A stretch of DNA of 64,000 nucleotides from Fimenecus sp052298855 (GTDB taxonomy: Bacteria; Bacillota; Clostridia; Oscillospirales; Acutalibacteraceae), in the NCBI GenBank assembly GCA_052298855.1, contig DAVZXP010000003.1:176451-240450 (forward strand), given 5' to 3'. Below are positions 7,748-16,564 of the stretch, piece by piece; positions within the stretch are counted from its first letter, which is position 1; every line of letters starts with the position of its first letter. A program made the position numbers and the translations under genes. The notes below the pieces were generated by a model. The model made no database searches. It was not told the origin of the DNA and worked only from the letters and a program-made list of their open reading frames with translations.

Positions 7748-7945
7748 ATGTCAAACAAAATGTTTATGCGTGTTGAGGATGTGGCAGAAGAAATGGGTGT
7801 TTCCGTTTCTTACGCTTATAAACTTATACGCAAATTAAATAAAGAATTGCAGTCAACCGGGTGTATTACAATTCCCGGCAGAATTGACCGTAAATTCTTT
7901 CACGAAAAATTTTACTCAACCAAAACAATTGAAAGGAGCGATTAA
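7748..7945 (+). CDS. Small helix-turn-helix protein, excisionase-like
   Basis: About 65 residues from ATG 7748 (an upstream in-frame ATG at 7718 is possible; AAAGG about 9 bases before 7748 favours the shorter form). The segment FMRVEDVAEEMGVSVSYAYKLIRKLNKEL is a MerR/excisionase-type winged helix-turn-helix. It ends 2 bases before the integrase start, the standard position for the recombination directionality factor of such elements. By position it probably helps the integrase excise the element; it could also be a regulator. Confidence 0.75.
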   Translation: MSNKMFMRVEDVAEEMGVSVSYAYKLIRKLNKELQSTGCITIPGRIDRKFFHEKFYSTKTIERSD

Positions 7946-7946
7946 A

Positions 7947-9026
7947 ATGGGAGCATTTAAAAATGAAAAAAACGGAACTTGGTATGTGCAGTTCCGTTAC
8001 ACAAACTGGCAAGGTTTGCGACAGCAAAAATTAAAGCGTGGCTTTGCCACCAAACGAGAGGCACAGGAGTGGGAACGAGCATTTCTGACCGAAAAGAAAG
8101 CCGATGTCACTATGCCATTTAAGACTTTTACGGAATTGTACGAAAAAGATGTTAGACCAAAGTTAAAGGAAAACACTTGGCTTACCAAAGAGCATATTAT
8201 TAAAACTAAAATATTGCCGTATTTTGAGCATAAGCGATTATGTGATATATCGGCGAAAGATGTTATCGCTTGGCAAAACGAGATTAGAAAAATGACAAAT
8301 TCAAGCGGTGAGCTGCTTTCTCAGGGGTATTTAAAGACCATTCATAACCAGTTAAGTTCCTTATTTAATCACGCAATCAAGATTTATGGTTTAAGATTAA
8401 ATCCGGCATCTACGGTCGGCAATATGGGTAAGGAAGAACGCAAGGAAATGAGTTATTGGACTGTGGAGGAGTACAGCAAGTTCTCTGATGAAATGATGGA
8501 CAAGCCTATTTCATATTATGCGTTTCAAATGCTTTATTGGACAGGTATTCGTGTAGGCGAGTTGCTTGCATTAACTGCCGGTGATTTTGACTTTAAAAAC
8601 AATATGCTTACAATCAACAAATCTTATCAAAGATTGCACGGAGAAGATGTTATTACTCCACCGAAAACGGAGAAAAGCAATCGAACAATAAAAATGCCGC
8701 AGTTTTTATGTGATGAAATGCAGGAATATTTGAAAATGTTTTATTCACCGAATGACGGAGACAGAATATTCCCTATTTCAAAAAGTTATCTTCATCACGA
8801 AATGGACAGAGGCTCAAAAGCCGCAGGGGTAAAGCGTATTCGTATTCACGATTTAAGGCATTCGCATGTTTCACTTTTAATAAATCAAGGTTATCAAGCC
8901 GCCGCTATTGCTGATAGAGTCGGTCACGAAACCGTGGAAATTACCGACAGATATACACACATATATCCGTCAAAACAAAACGAAATGGCGAATACACTTG
9001 ATGAATTATGGAAGGAGAGAAAATAA
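7947..9026 (+). CDS. int: Tyrosine recombinase / site-specific integrase
   Basis: 359 residues from ATG 7947 (AAAGGAG just upstream; an earlier in-frame start would overlap the previous gene). The N-terminal arm-binding part (MGAFKNEKNGTWYVQFRYTNWQG) is followed by a SAM-like core-binding domain (about 55-150) and a catalytic domain with Arg in TGIRVGELLAL (about residue 201), HDLRHSH (about 300), GHE and the nucleophile Tyr in TDRYTHIYPS (about 335). It should recombine the GAGTGGGA sites at the 3' end of guaA. The paired 8-base repeats beside the cores are likely its arm sites. All catalytic residues are present, so it is probably active. Confidence 0.95.
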   Translation: MGAFKNEKNGTWYVQFRYTNWQGLRQQKLKRGFATKREAQEWERAFLTEKKADVTMPFKTFTELYEKDVRPKLKENTWLTKEHIIKTKILPYFEHKRLCDISAKDVIAWQNEIRKMTNSSGELLSQGYLKTIHNQLSSLFNHAIKIYGLRLNPASTVGNMGKEERKEMSYWTVEEYSKFSDEMMDKPISYYAFQMLYWTGIRVGELLALTAGDFDFKNNMLTINKSYQRLHGEDVITPPKTEKSNRTIKMPQFLCDEMQEYLKMFYSPNDGDRIFPISKSYLHHEMDRGSKAAGVKRIRIHDLRHSHVSLLINQGYQAAAIADRVGHETVEITDRYTHIYPSKQNEMANTLDELWKERK

Positions 9027-9027
9027 T

Positions 9028-9354
9028 ATGTCACTTAAAAACAAAGATGAACACAACCGTTGGAGAAACAAGACTGTGGCTTTTAGAGTTTCGCCCGAAG
9101 AGTGGGAACAGATTGAACACTATGTTCAGCTTTCGGGTTTGACCAAACAGGACTATATCACAAGGCGACTTATAAACAAAGAGGTTGTAGTTCAAGGCAA
9201 TCCGAGAGTATACAAGGCTTTGCGTAATAATCTTGCAGATGTACTTAATGAATTGCGCAGAATTGAAGTTGGCGTCGAAGTCAATGACGAATTACTTGAT
9301 TTAATCGAAATGATTGCTGATATTCTCGGTGGATTAAAGGAGGCATCGGAATGA
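9028..9354 (+). CDS. MobC-like mobilization accessory protein
   Basis: 108 residues from ATG 9028, preceded by GGAGAG. The N-terminal KTVAFRVSPEEWEQIEHYVQLSGLTKQDYITRRL is a ribbon-helix-helix type DNA-binding segment typical of plasmid mobilization relaxosome proteins, and the remainder is helical. Such proteins bind oriT and help the relaxase nick. It follows the integrase by one base and overlaps the ATPase gene by ATGA. It could alternatively be a copy-control or antitoxin-like RHH protein, but the relaxase nearby supports a mobilization role. Confidence 0.75.
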   Translation: MSLKNKDEHNRWRNKTVAFRVSPEEWEQIEHYVQLSGLTKQDYITRRLINKEVVVQGNPRVYKALRNNLADVLNELRRIEVGVEVNDELLDLIEMIADILGGLKEASE

Positions 9355-10502
9355 CAGAAAAAGAAAAGACCGCTCCGATCGTATCTGTTGGCGCAGATAC
9401 GGAGCAGTCAATCCTAAAACAAATTAACAACAGTATAACTGATTTTAACGAAAATGACAAGAGTTTAGATGATTATCTTGAAGAAATGCAAAAAGAACTT
9501 TTGCAACAGCTCGATCCATCACATTTGAAAACGATTTCTATGCGTGAGTTGTATAACACGGTATATCAAAGTAAACCGCCGCTGATTGACGGTTTGCTTT
9601 ATCCGGGCACATATATTTTTGCAGGAGCACCAAAACTCGGCAAAAGTTTTCTTATGGCACAGCTTGCTTACCATATCAGTACAGGTACACCGCTTTGGAA
9701 TTTTGATGTGAGAAAAGGAACTGTTTTGTACCTTGCGCTTGAAGATGATTACCATAGATTGCAAGAAAGATTGTATAGGATGTTCGGAACAGAAAGTGCG
9801 AATAATTTGTACTTTTCTGTTTCGGCGGGTCAACTTGGAAGTGGACTTGACGAACAGCTTACAAGATTTATGGCAGAACACCCCGATACAAAATTGATTA
9901 TCATAGACACTCTCCAAAAGGTGCGTGAAGTGGGCGGTGATAATTACAGTTACGCAAACGATTATGAGATTATAACAAGGCTTAAAAAGTTTGCGGACAG
10001 TTACGGAATATGTTTGCTGCTTGTTCATCATACACGCAAGCAGAACTCTGAGGATAAGTTTGATATGATTTCGGGAACTAACGGATTGCTTGGCGCCGCC
10101 GACGGTGGCTTTATTTTACGGAAAGAAAAACGAACAAGCAATTCGGCAACGCTTGAAGTTTCAGGCAGAGACCAGCCCGATCAAAAGATTTATCTCAATC
10201 GCAATCCTGAAACCCTTGTGTGGGAACTTGAGAGAACCGAAACGGAACTTTGGAAATTGCCGCCTGAACCTTTGCTTGAAAATATCGCCGTCAAAATCAC
10301 AAATGAAAATCCCGAATGGTATGGCAGCCCGACGGAACTTGTTGAGTTTCTCGGCGTTGAAATGAAAGCAAACGCTTTGACGATGAAGCTGAATATCAAT
10401 GCAGGGCGTTTGTTCGATGAGTATGGAATCCGTTATCAGAACAAACGCTGTCACGATGGGCGTAAAGTTAGTTTGACTTATGAACAGCGTGACGATGTGT
10501 GA
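9351..10502 (+). CDS. RepA-like AAA ATPase (AAA_25), replicative helicase type
   Basis: 383 residues. Walker A is GAPKLGKSF near residue 94, Walker B LIIIDTLQ near residue 181, and HHTRK follows as a sensor-like motif. This matches the RecA-fold AAA_25/RepA family of plasmid and mobile-element helicases. The C-terminal third (ENPEWYGSPTELVEFLGVEMKAN) looks like a winged-helix DNA-binding module. Such proteins may support replication of the excised circle and stabilise integrative mobilizable elements. It overlaps the MobC-like gene and precedes the likely transfer origin. Confidence 0.8.
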   Translation: MTEKEKTAPIVSVGADTEQSILKQINNSITDFNENDKSLDDYLEEMQKELLQQLDPSHLKTISMRELYNTVYQSKPPLIDGLLYPGTYIFAGAPKLGKSFLMAQLAYHISTGTPLWNFDVRKGTVLYLALEDDYHRLQERLYRMFGTESANNLYFSVSAGQLGSGLDEQLTRFMAEHPDTKLIIIDTLQKVREVGGDNYSYANDYEIITRLKKFADSYGICLLLVHHTRKQNSEDKFDMISGTNGLLGAADGGFILRKEKRTSNSATLEVSGRDQPDQKIYLNRNPETLVWELERTETELWKLPPEPLLENIAVKITNENPEWYGSPTELVEFLGVEMKANALTMKLNINAGRLFDEYGIRYQNKRCHDGRKVSLTYEQRDDV

Positions 10503-10751
10503 CGGTTGTGTCGCTGTTTTAGGCGGTGACAAAATCACCGTCACTATCGACACAGACCGACACAGATAAAATTTAGCGGAGTGTGCAGAGAGTGCCTTTT
10601 CAAAGGCGGCTCTTTGCCCCTCGGAGAGCGCAAAACCTGCTTGCAGGTTGCATTTTTGATGGGCTTGCCTGTCAAAAGTGCTTTTGCGTTACTCTTGACA
10701 AGAGTAACAGAACCGAGGACGAGCAAGTTTATGAGATTGGAGGTGTATATA
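10503..10751 (+). other. Candidate origin of transfer (oriT) region
   Basis: About 250 bases without a gene, packed with inverted repeats: CGGTGA/TCACCG (10524-10540), AACCTGC/GCAGGTT (10634-10649) and a perfect 9-bp repeat GTTACTCTT/AAGAGTAAC around GAC (10688-10708), the last 44 bases before the relaxase start. MobV relaxases usually nick at such a repeat just upstream of their own gene. The 10634-10649 hairpin followed by ATTTTT could also terminate transcription. The nick site is not determined. Confidence 0.6.
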
Positions 10752-11912
10752 ATGCAAAGAACGATAAGCACAATGGTGGGTAAAGGCTCGGTCAATCATA
10801 ACAGCCGCAAGTTCAAGGCGGAAAATGTTGATGGTAGCAGAACGCATTTGAATATTGATTACTGTAACGAGCCGATAAAGAAAATCTATCACGAATTGTT
10901 TGATGAAGCGCTAAAAAGATACAACGAAAAACAGACAAGAGCCGACCGTAGAATAGAAAATTACTATGAAAAAATCAGAAATTCTAAGCAAGAAAAACCG
11001 TTTCACGAACTGATTTTGCAGATTGGCGATAAGGAAAATATGAGTGCCGAAAGCGAAAACGGACAGCTTGCACGGCAGGTTTTAGATAAGTATTACCGTG
11101 GATTTCAAGAGCGAAATCCCAACCTAAAAGTGTTCTCTGCTCATCTGCATATGGACGAGGCGACGCCCCATTTGCATATTGATTTTGTTCCGTTCACAAC
11201 CGGAAGCAAGCGTGGACTTGATACGAGAGTAAGTCTAAAACAAGCGTTAGCCACACAAGGTTTCAAGGGCGGAACTCGTGGAGATACCGAGTGGAATCAA
11301 TGGGTAAGCGTAGAAAAGTCCGCTTTAGCTTTCGTAATGGAACGGCACGGAATTGAGTGGGAACATAAAGGCTCGCACGAAAAACACCTCTCTGTTCTTG
11401 ATTATAAAAAGCAAGAGCGAACGGTGGAGCTTGAACAATTAGGTGCTAAAATCGAGGAAAAGCAAGCCGAATTTAATGTGTTATCCGAGCGAGTGTTAAA
11501 CTATGATGATGGTTTGGAAAACTTAAAAAATGTGGAAGAAATGCTCGATAATGCACCCGAATATCAGCTCTCCGAGCCGCAAGGCTTTATGTCCGCAAGA
11601 GCGTATAAAACTAAAATTGCAGAGCCGCTTATTCAAAAATTAAAAGCGTTAATTAAGACGGCATTGGCTCGTTGCTTTGAGGGTTGGGACAATTACCATA
11701 GATTAAATATCACGAACGGCAATCTCTATCGTGAGAACGAAATGTTGTCGAAAATAAACAGCAAGCTGAAAAACGAAAACGAAAATTTGCGTTCGGAAGT
11801 CAAAGATTACAAACTCTTGCGCAAAGTTTTCGGACATAAACAAATTGACGAGTTGCTTGAACAGGCAAGAAATATTAAAGGTCGCAAGCGTGAAAATTCA
11901 CGCTCAAGATAA
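10752..11912 (+). CDS. MobV-family relaxase (Pre/Mob plasmid recombination enzyme)
   Basis: 386 residues from ATG 10752, preceded by GGAGG; the frame is open further upstream but that part lies in the oriT repeats. The N-terminus MQRTISTMVGKGSVNHNSR and the motif AHLHMDEATPHLHIDF (about residues 130-145, HxDExxPHxH) are hallmarks of the MOBV family. A long coiled-coil tail follows (LEQLGAKIEEKQAEF, NENENLRSEVKDYKLLRKV). It should nick oriT and lead a single strand into a recipient through another element's transfer pore. An internally deleted copy of this gene lies at 47.6 kb. Confidence 0.9.
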   Translation: MQRTISTMVGKGSVNHNSRKFKAENVDGSRTHLNIDYCNEPIKKIYHELFDEALKRYNEKQTRADRRIENYYEKIRNSKQEKPFHELILQIGDKENMSAESENGQLARQVLDKYYRGFQERNPNLKVFSAHLHMDEATPHLHIDFVPFTTGSKRGLDTRVSLKQALATQGFKGGTRGDTEWNQWVSVEKSALAFVMERHGIEWEHKGSHEKHLSVLDYKKQERTVELEQLGAKIEEKQAEFNVLSERVLNYDDGLENLKNVEEMLDNAPEYQLSEPQGFMSARAYKTKIAEPLIQKLKALIKTALARCFEGWDNYHRLNITNGNLYRENEMLSKINSKLKNENENLRSEVKDYKLLRKVFGHKQIDELLEQARNIKGRKRENSRSR

Positions 11913-11935
11913 ATAAATTTTTGGAGGTAAACAAA

Positions 11936-12316
11936 ATGGCAAACACAATTTTTGAACAAACAGGCGGTACTTATACGCAGGTGGGCGACTATATGTTGCC
12001 CGATTTATTACCGGTGGAAGAAGAAAAGGAAGCAAATATCGGCGTTTGGGCAATGAGGCATAAACGATATTTGAAACAAAATCATAAGGTGCGTTACTAC
12101 AATTTGCTGACAAGCGGTAAGCTCAATTCATATCTTGCAGATATTGAGCAGCAGGCTCAAGACTTTTTTCTCCGGCTGGTAAAAGACCTCTCCGAAAAAG
12201 AAAATGTAACCGAAGAACTCAAAGCAACTAATATGATGTTGTGGGTGCGGAATATGAATAATATCCGCAACAGAGCAACGGAAAAAGTAAATGCAGATAT
12301 AATTTACAAGATATAA
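11936..12316 (+). CDS. TnpV-family protein
   Basis: 126 residues from ATG 11936, with GGAGG at 11923-11927. The ends MANTIFEQTGGTYTQVGDYMLPDL and MNNIRNRATEKVNADIIY match the TnpV family common downstream of relaxases in clostridial mobilizable elements. The biochemical role is unknown despite the transposon-style name. It closes the mobilization module and is followed by a strong terminator, after which the AT-rich cargo starts. A C-terminal relic of a second TnpV is at 40.03-40.13 kb. Confidence 0.8.
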   Translation: MANTIFEQTGGTYTQVGDYMLPDLLPVEEEKEANIGVWAMRHKRYLKQNHKVRYYNLLTSGKLNSYLADIEQQAQDFFLRLVKDLSEKENVTEELKATNMMLWVRNMNNIRNRATEKVNADIIYKI

Positions 12317-12325
12317 ACACAACGA

Positions 12326-12353
12326 CGGCAGGGAGCAATCCCTGCCGATTTTT
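12326..12353 (+). terminator. Terminator after the mobilization module
   Basis: CGGCAGGGA and TCCCTGCCG make a 9-bp stem around GCAA, followed by ATTTTTG. Confidence 0.9.
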
Positions 12354-12431
12354 GTTTCTTGTATATGAGTTATCAAATGACAAATTATGTTTTTGATACG
12401 AAAACAAATTAAGCTTTCGTGTAATTAGTTG

Positions 12432-12460
12432 TTGTATTAATAGATGATTTATGATATACT
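12432..12460 (+). promoter_or_regulatory. Promoter of the restriction-modification locus
   Basis: TTGTAT (12432-12437), a 17-base spacer and TATACT (12455-12460) lie 37 bases before the controller gene. AGTTGTTGTA (12427) and TACAACT (12474) are opposed half-sites flanking the promoter and could bind the controller protein. Confidence 0.6.
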
Positions 12461-12496
12461 TTGAATTATAATCTACAACTCATTGAGAGGTGCGCT

Positions 12497-12715
12497 ATGG
12501 CTGTCAGTTACAATAAATTATGGAAACTTCTTATAGATAAAAATATGAAAAAAAAAGAACTTGGAGAAGCTGCTGGAATAAGTAATACTTTGATTGCCAA
12601 GTTGGGCAAAAATGAGAACGTTACGGTTGAAGTTCTTGTGAAAATATGTACTGCTCTTGATTGCAATATAGAAGATATTATGGAATTGGTACCAGATGAA
12701 CAACAAGCAATATAA
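12497..12715 (+). CDS. XRE-family controller protein of the R-M locus
   Basis: 72 residues from ATG 12497, preceded by GAGAGG. It is almost entirely one Cro/CI-type helix-turn-helix domain (LWKLLIDKNMKKKELGEAAGISNTLIAKLGKNENVTVEVLVKICTALDCNIEDIMEL). Proteins of this size directly ahead of cytosine methyltransferase genes commonly act as controllers that delay or balance nuclease and methylase expression. It ends 15 bases before the methyltransferase and shares its transcript. I infer autoregulation through half-sites around the promoter at 12432-12460. Confidence 0.8.
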   Translation: MAVSYNKLWKLLIDKNMKKKELGEAAGISNTLIAKLGKNENVTVEVLVKICTALDCNIEDIMELVPDEQQAI

Positions 12716-12730
12716 CAGAGGTATTAATAG

Positions 12731-15319
12731 ATGAAAATTAATAGTAAACCTACATATATAAGTCTTTTTAGCAGTGCTGGTATTGGATGTTATGGATTTA
12801 AATTAGAGGGATTTGACTGCATTGCCACAAACGAACTTATTGCAAGAAGATTAGAAATACAAAAATTTAACAACAAATGCAAATATGAAAGTGGATATAT
12901 TTGTGGCGATATTACGGATGATGCAACAAAGAGTGCGCTCTATAGTCAAATCTCATTTTGGAGAAAAAATGAGGGGATTTCTCGTGTCGATGTTGTAATT
13001 GCTACACCTCCTTGTCAAGGTATGTCTGTAGCTAATCACAAAAAAAACGAGAATGAAATAATCCGTAATTCTTTAGTTGTCGAATCTATCAAAATCATAA
13101 AACAAGTAAATCCTAGATTCTTTATTTTTGAAAATGTTCCTGCTTTTATGAAAACGATTTGTACGGATATTGATGGCGAACATAAATCCATTGCGGCTGC
13201 AATTGAGAACAATTTGGGTCAAACATATTCTTATGCTTCTCGCGTAATCAATTTTAAAAATTACGGTGCTTGTTCCAGCAGACAGCGTACTGTTGTTATT
13301 GGTGTATCCAAAGACTATGCCGATGAAGTTTCTCCTTTGGAACTATATCCTGATCTTGTTAACGAGCGTACATTAAGAGAAGTAATTGGCGACTTAAAGC
13401 CTCTAAAAGAGTTTGGTGAAATAGACGAAAACGATATTTATCATTCTTTCAGACCTTATCCTGAACATATGCGTGCGTGGATTGCAGATATAAAGGAAGG
13501 ACAATCGGCATTTGACAATGTTGATGATAATAAAAAACCTCATCGAGTAGTTGATGGCAAAATCGTAATCAATCAACGCAAAAACGCAGATAAATATACT
13601 CGTCAGTATTGGGACAAAGTCGGTCCTTGTATTCATACGAGAAATGACCAAATGGCAAGCCAAAATACAGTACATCCGTGTGATGATAGAGTTTTCAGCA
13701 TTAGAGAACTTATGCTAATGATGACTGTTCCCTATACTTTCAAGTGGGTAGAAACTGATATTGATGTCTTGAATAGTCTGTCTACTGAACAAAAGAGGGC
13801 GTTTCTAAAGAAAGAGGAAATCAAGATTCGCCAATCTTTGGGAGAGGCGGTTCCAACTGTAATCTTTCAATCTATTGCTCAAAAAATTAAATCCGCATTG
13901 AAACATCCGCCTCTTAACACCGCAACTATCAACAAATTAGTTTCTTCTAACAAATTGTCCGAGGTTGATAATTTAAGAGATTTCATTGTAAATAACCCGA
14001 TGAATTTGTCTGCTATAACATTAGGCAAGATTGCAGAATTAGCTAATACAAGCCGTACAGATAATGCGGCATTCTTTACAAGCAAAACCCTTATAACCGA
14101 AATGATGAAAGCCTTGCCGGACACCGAAAAGGATATTGTTCGTATTCTTGAACCATCTGTAGGCGTTGGCAACTTTCTGCCCCTAATTATCAAAAAATTC
14201 GAGGGAAAAAGAATAATCCTTGATGTTGTTGATATTGATGAACATAGTTTAGAATTCGATGAACTTATTTTAAAATATTACAACATTCCTGACACTTGTA
14301 CTATCAATTATATTCACGGTGATTTTTTGCTTCATAATTTTGAGGACAAGTATGATTATATAATTGGAAATCCGCCTTTCTTCAAAATGAAATCCACTAA
14401 CAAATTACTGAATATTTATCGTAGCAATGCGATTAACAAATCAACAACAAACATTTGCTCTTTCTTTTTAGACAAGGCAATCAATCTCGGTAATTATGTA
14501 GCTTTAATTTTTCCGAAGTTCTTGTTGAACACTCCTGAGTTTGCCCCTACAAGAAGTTATTTATCTAAAAAGGCTGTTGAGTGCATTATTGACTTTGGAG
14601 AAAAGGGATTCCCTGGCGTTCTTGTAGAAACCTTAGCAATTTTCATCAACAATCTTAGCCGTCCGTCGATTACTCGAGTGGCTTCCATTACACACGGTAA
14701 ATATATTTCCCAAACTCAAAAGTATATATTTGACGAAAAGTTTCCATATTGGATTATTTACCGTGATGAAATTTTTGATTCAGTTTGTAAAAAACTTGAT
14801 TTCAACGTTTTCAAGGTGTTTAGAGATAGACAAATTACTAATAAATTACTTTCTTCAACAGGAGAAATCCGTGTATTGAAATCTCGAAATATACGTGATG
14901 ACGGAGAGAAAATTATAGATATTGAGGGCTATGATTCCTATATTTCACAAAATACTGCCAGCAATTTATCTGTCTATAGTTATTTGAATAGCGATGGAGT
15001 TTATCTTACACCGAATATGACTTATAAACCACGTGTTATTAAAAAACCAAAAGGATGCCTTGTAAATGGCTCTTTAGCTATATTAATTCCTAAGAAAAAT
15101 ACAATGCTCACAAAAGAGCAAATGGCGTTTTTTGCAACGCCCGAATATAGAGACTTTTATCAAGTCGCTCGAAATTATCAAACAAGGTCGTTAAATGTTG
15201 ATGCCTGTTCGGTGTTTTTTTACGGTATATTAAGAGAAAAGCCAAAAAAAGCACCTATAACAGAAAAACTGGACGAAGAAGAAAATATTCAAACTATATT
15301 TAGCGATTACACAAAGTGA
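12731..15319 (+). CDS. Fused DNA methyltransferase: C5-cytosine domain plus N6-adenine domain
   Basis: 862 residues made of two complete methyltransferases. Residues 1-390 are a C5-cytosine enzyme: motif I FSSAGIGCYGF (13-23), motif IV TPPCQG with catalytic Cys95, ENV (134-136), motif VIII SSRQRT (182-187) and motif X GEAVPTVIFQSI (371-382). Residues 425-862 are a gamma-class N6-adenine enzyme: motif I EPSVGVGNF (474-482), NPPF (547-550) and a long C-terminal target-recognition region. There is no frameshift or stop between them. One polypeptide therefore probably places m5C on one strand and m6A on the other of an asymmetric site, as separate enzymes do in HphI- and MnlI-type systems. It is followed after 9 bases by an HNH nuclease gene. 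The target sequence is unknown. Confidence 0.9.
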   Translation: MKINSKPTYISLFSSAGIGCYGFKLEGFDCIATNELIARRLEIQKFNNKCKYESGYICGDITDDATKSALYSQISFWRKNEGISRVDVVIATPPCQGMSVANHKKNENEIIRNSLVVESIKIIKQVNPRFFIFENVPAFMKTICTDIDGEHKSIAAAIENNLGQTYSYASRVINFKNYGACSSRQRTVVIGVSKDYADEVSPLELYPDLVNERTLREVIGDLKPLKEFGEIDENDIYHSFRPYPEHMRAWIADIKEGQSAFDNVDDNKKPHRVVDGKIVINQRKNADKYTRQYWDKVGPCIHTRNDQMASQNTVHPCDDRVFSIRELMLMMTVPYTFKWVETDIDVLNSLSTEQKRAFLKKEEIKIRQSLGEAVPTVIFQSIAQKIKSALKHPPLNTATINKLVSSNKLSEVDNLRDFIVNNPMNLSAITLGKIAELANTSRTDNAAFFTSKTLITEMMKALPDTEKDIVRILEPSVGVGNFLPLIIKKFEGKRIILDVVDIDEHSLEFDELILKYYNIPDTCTINYIHGDFLLHNFEDKYDYIIGNPPFFKMKSTNKLLNIYRSNAINKSTTNICSFFLDKAINLGNYVALIFPKFLLNTPEFAPTRSYLSKKAVECIIDFGEKGFPGVLVETLAIFINNLSRPSITRVASITHGKYISQTQKYIFDEKFPYWIIYRDEIFDSVCKKLDFNVFKVFRDRQITNKLLSSTGEIRVLKSRNIRDDGEKIIDIEGYDSYISQNTASNLSVYSYLNSDGVYLTPNMTYKPRVIKKPKGCLVNGSLAILIPKKNTMLTKEQMAFFATPEYRDFYQVARNYQTRSLNVDACSVFFYGILREKPKKAPITEKLDEEENIQTIFSDYTK

Positions 15320-15328
15320 GGATTTATT

Positions 15329-16552
15329 ATGTTGACTCAACAGGATATTATAGATTTTTGTGACAAATATGATTATGACATAAGGAAATCTGGTAACGGC
15401 AGATGGATAGACCAAAAATGTGCTGCTGATGTAGTTACTGTAATTGCGGATTGCATATATAATTATGAATCTGAAAATCCGGACAGCACATTTACTACAC
15501 CTGATATATGGCATTATGATTATGCTGTTGAAAATGTCGAAGCTATATTTAAAAAGCCGGGAGTTGAAAGTAAGGCAGCCAAAAATGAATACGATAAATT
15601 TTTTCAACAACCTATGGAAATGTTGGCAAATGCACAAATTCTTACAAAAGCCAAAAAAGGTAACCGTAATTATTATAAAGTAAATGACATAGAAATACTA
15701 GAATACATTGCCTTGCGAGAACGAAATGCTCTTTTCTTTTTGAAAACATACATAGAAAAGGTCTTGAAAGATAGCGGAATTTATAATGTATTTGAGGATT
15801 TCTTCAATAGACAGACTAAAGATAATTATCAAATGGTAAAGAAAACATTTTCTAATTTCATAATTCGATATACAAAAATAAATGGTGAGGTTGAGTGTAA
15901 TCGAATTTTTATTAAAGTTTTAAATCCGTTGGCTTATTTTAAGAATTCTTGCGGAACTGAAAAAGGCAGACTCTCCGAGCAAAATATTACTTATGACATG
16001 CTAATGTATAATCGTAATAATTTTAGAGATATTTATTCGGACAAGCCTAAGGGCGTTACAAGAAAAGAATATGCTGCTTCTCATCCGGTAGAAGTTAATG
16101 AGGCATACTATCATTACCAGTCTGCAAAATCTAAAAGATTTCTTCGATTGTTTAACGACCAAAATCGTGGAGGTCAGACAGAACATCTTGAACAAGCTCA
16201 TATGTCAGATAAAGCTATCCATATGCATCATATTTTCCCCGAAGCTATTTATCCTGAGATATGCTATTATTTGGAAAATATAATTGCTCTTACACCAACG
16301 CAGCATCTTAATTATGCTCATCCGGATGGACATACACAAGAAATTGATGAACAGTATCAGCACTTGTTGTTACTTTCAAAAGCGGATAGGATTCAAGAAA
16401 ACTTAGCCGATGCTGCAGTAGAGCAAATCTATGAATTTTCAAGATTTTTATTTGTGCTAAATGTTGGCTTTGATAATGATGATATATTAGATATTGCCGA
16501 TATGGACTTTGGTGCCGTTGTTAACGCAATTAATGTTCATTATGCGGCTTAG
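15329..16552 (+). CDS. HNH endonuclease, probable restriction enzyme partner
   Basis: 407 residues with a C-terminal HNH nuclease core at about residues 295-335: MHHIFPE, then LENIIALTPTQHLNYAHP. The long N-terminal part (about 280 residues) has no motif I recognise and probably holds DNA recognition (IIDFCDKYDYDIRKSGNGRWIDQK). The gene sits 9 bases after the fused methyltransferase with its own ribosome binding site (GTGAGGA), in the place expected for the restriction subunit. HNH chemistry with an m5C/m6A methylase pair recalls MnlI, a type IIS enzyme. Recognition and cleavage positions cannot be read from the sequence. Confidence 0.8.
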   Translation: MLTQQDIIDFCDKYDYDIRKSGNGRWIDQKCAADVVTVIADCIYNYESENPDSTFTTPDIWHYDYAVENVEAIFKKPGVESKAAKNEYDKFFQQPMEMLANAQILTKAKKGNRNYYKVNDIEILEYIALRERNALFFLKTYIEKVLKDSGIYNVFEDFFNRQTKDNYQMVKKTFSNFIIRYTKINGEVECNRIFIKVLNPLAYFKNSCGTEKGRLSEQNITYDMLMYNRNNFRDIYSDKPKGVTRKEYAASHPVEVNEAYYHYQSAKSKRFLRLFNDQNRGGQTEHLEQAHMSDKAIHMHHIFPEAIYPEICYYLENIIALTPTQHLNYAHPDGHTQEIDEQYQHLLLLSKADRIQENLADAAVEQIYEFSRFLFVLNVGFDNDDILDIADMDFGAVVNAINVHYAA

Positions 16553-16564
16553 AAAGGAAAAATT

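Noticed and set aside
10581..10751. 57-residue N-terminal extension of the relaxase
   Set aside because: It runs through the inverted repeats of the probable oriT; GGAGG and the family N-terminus MQRTIS support ATG 10752.
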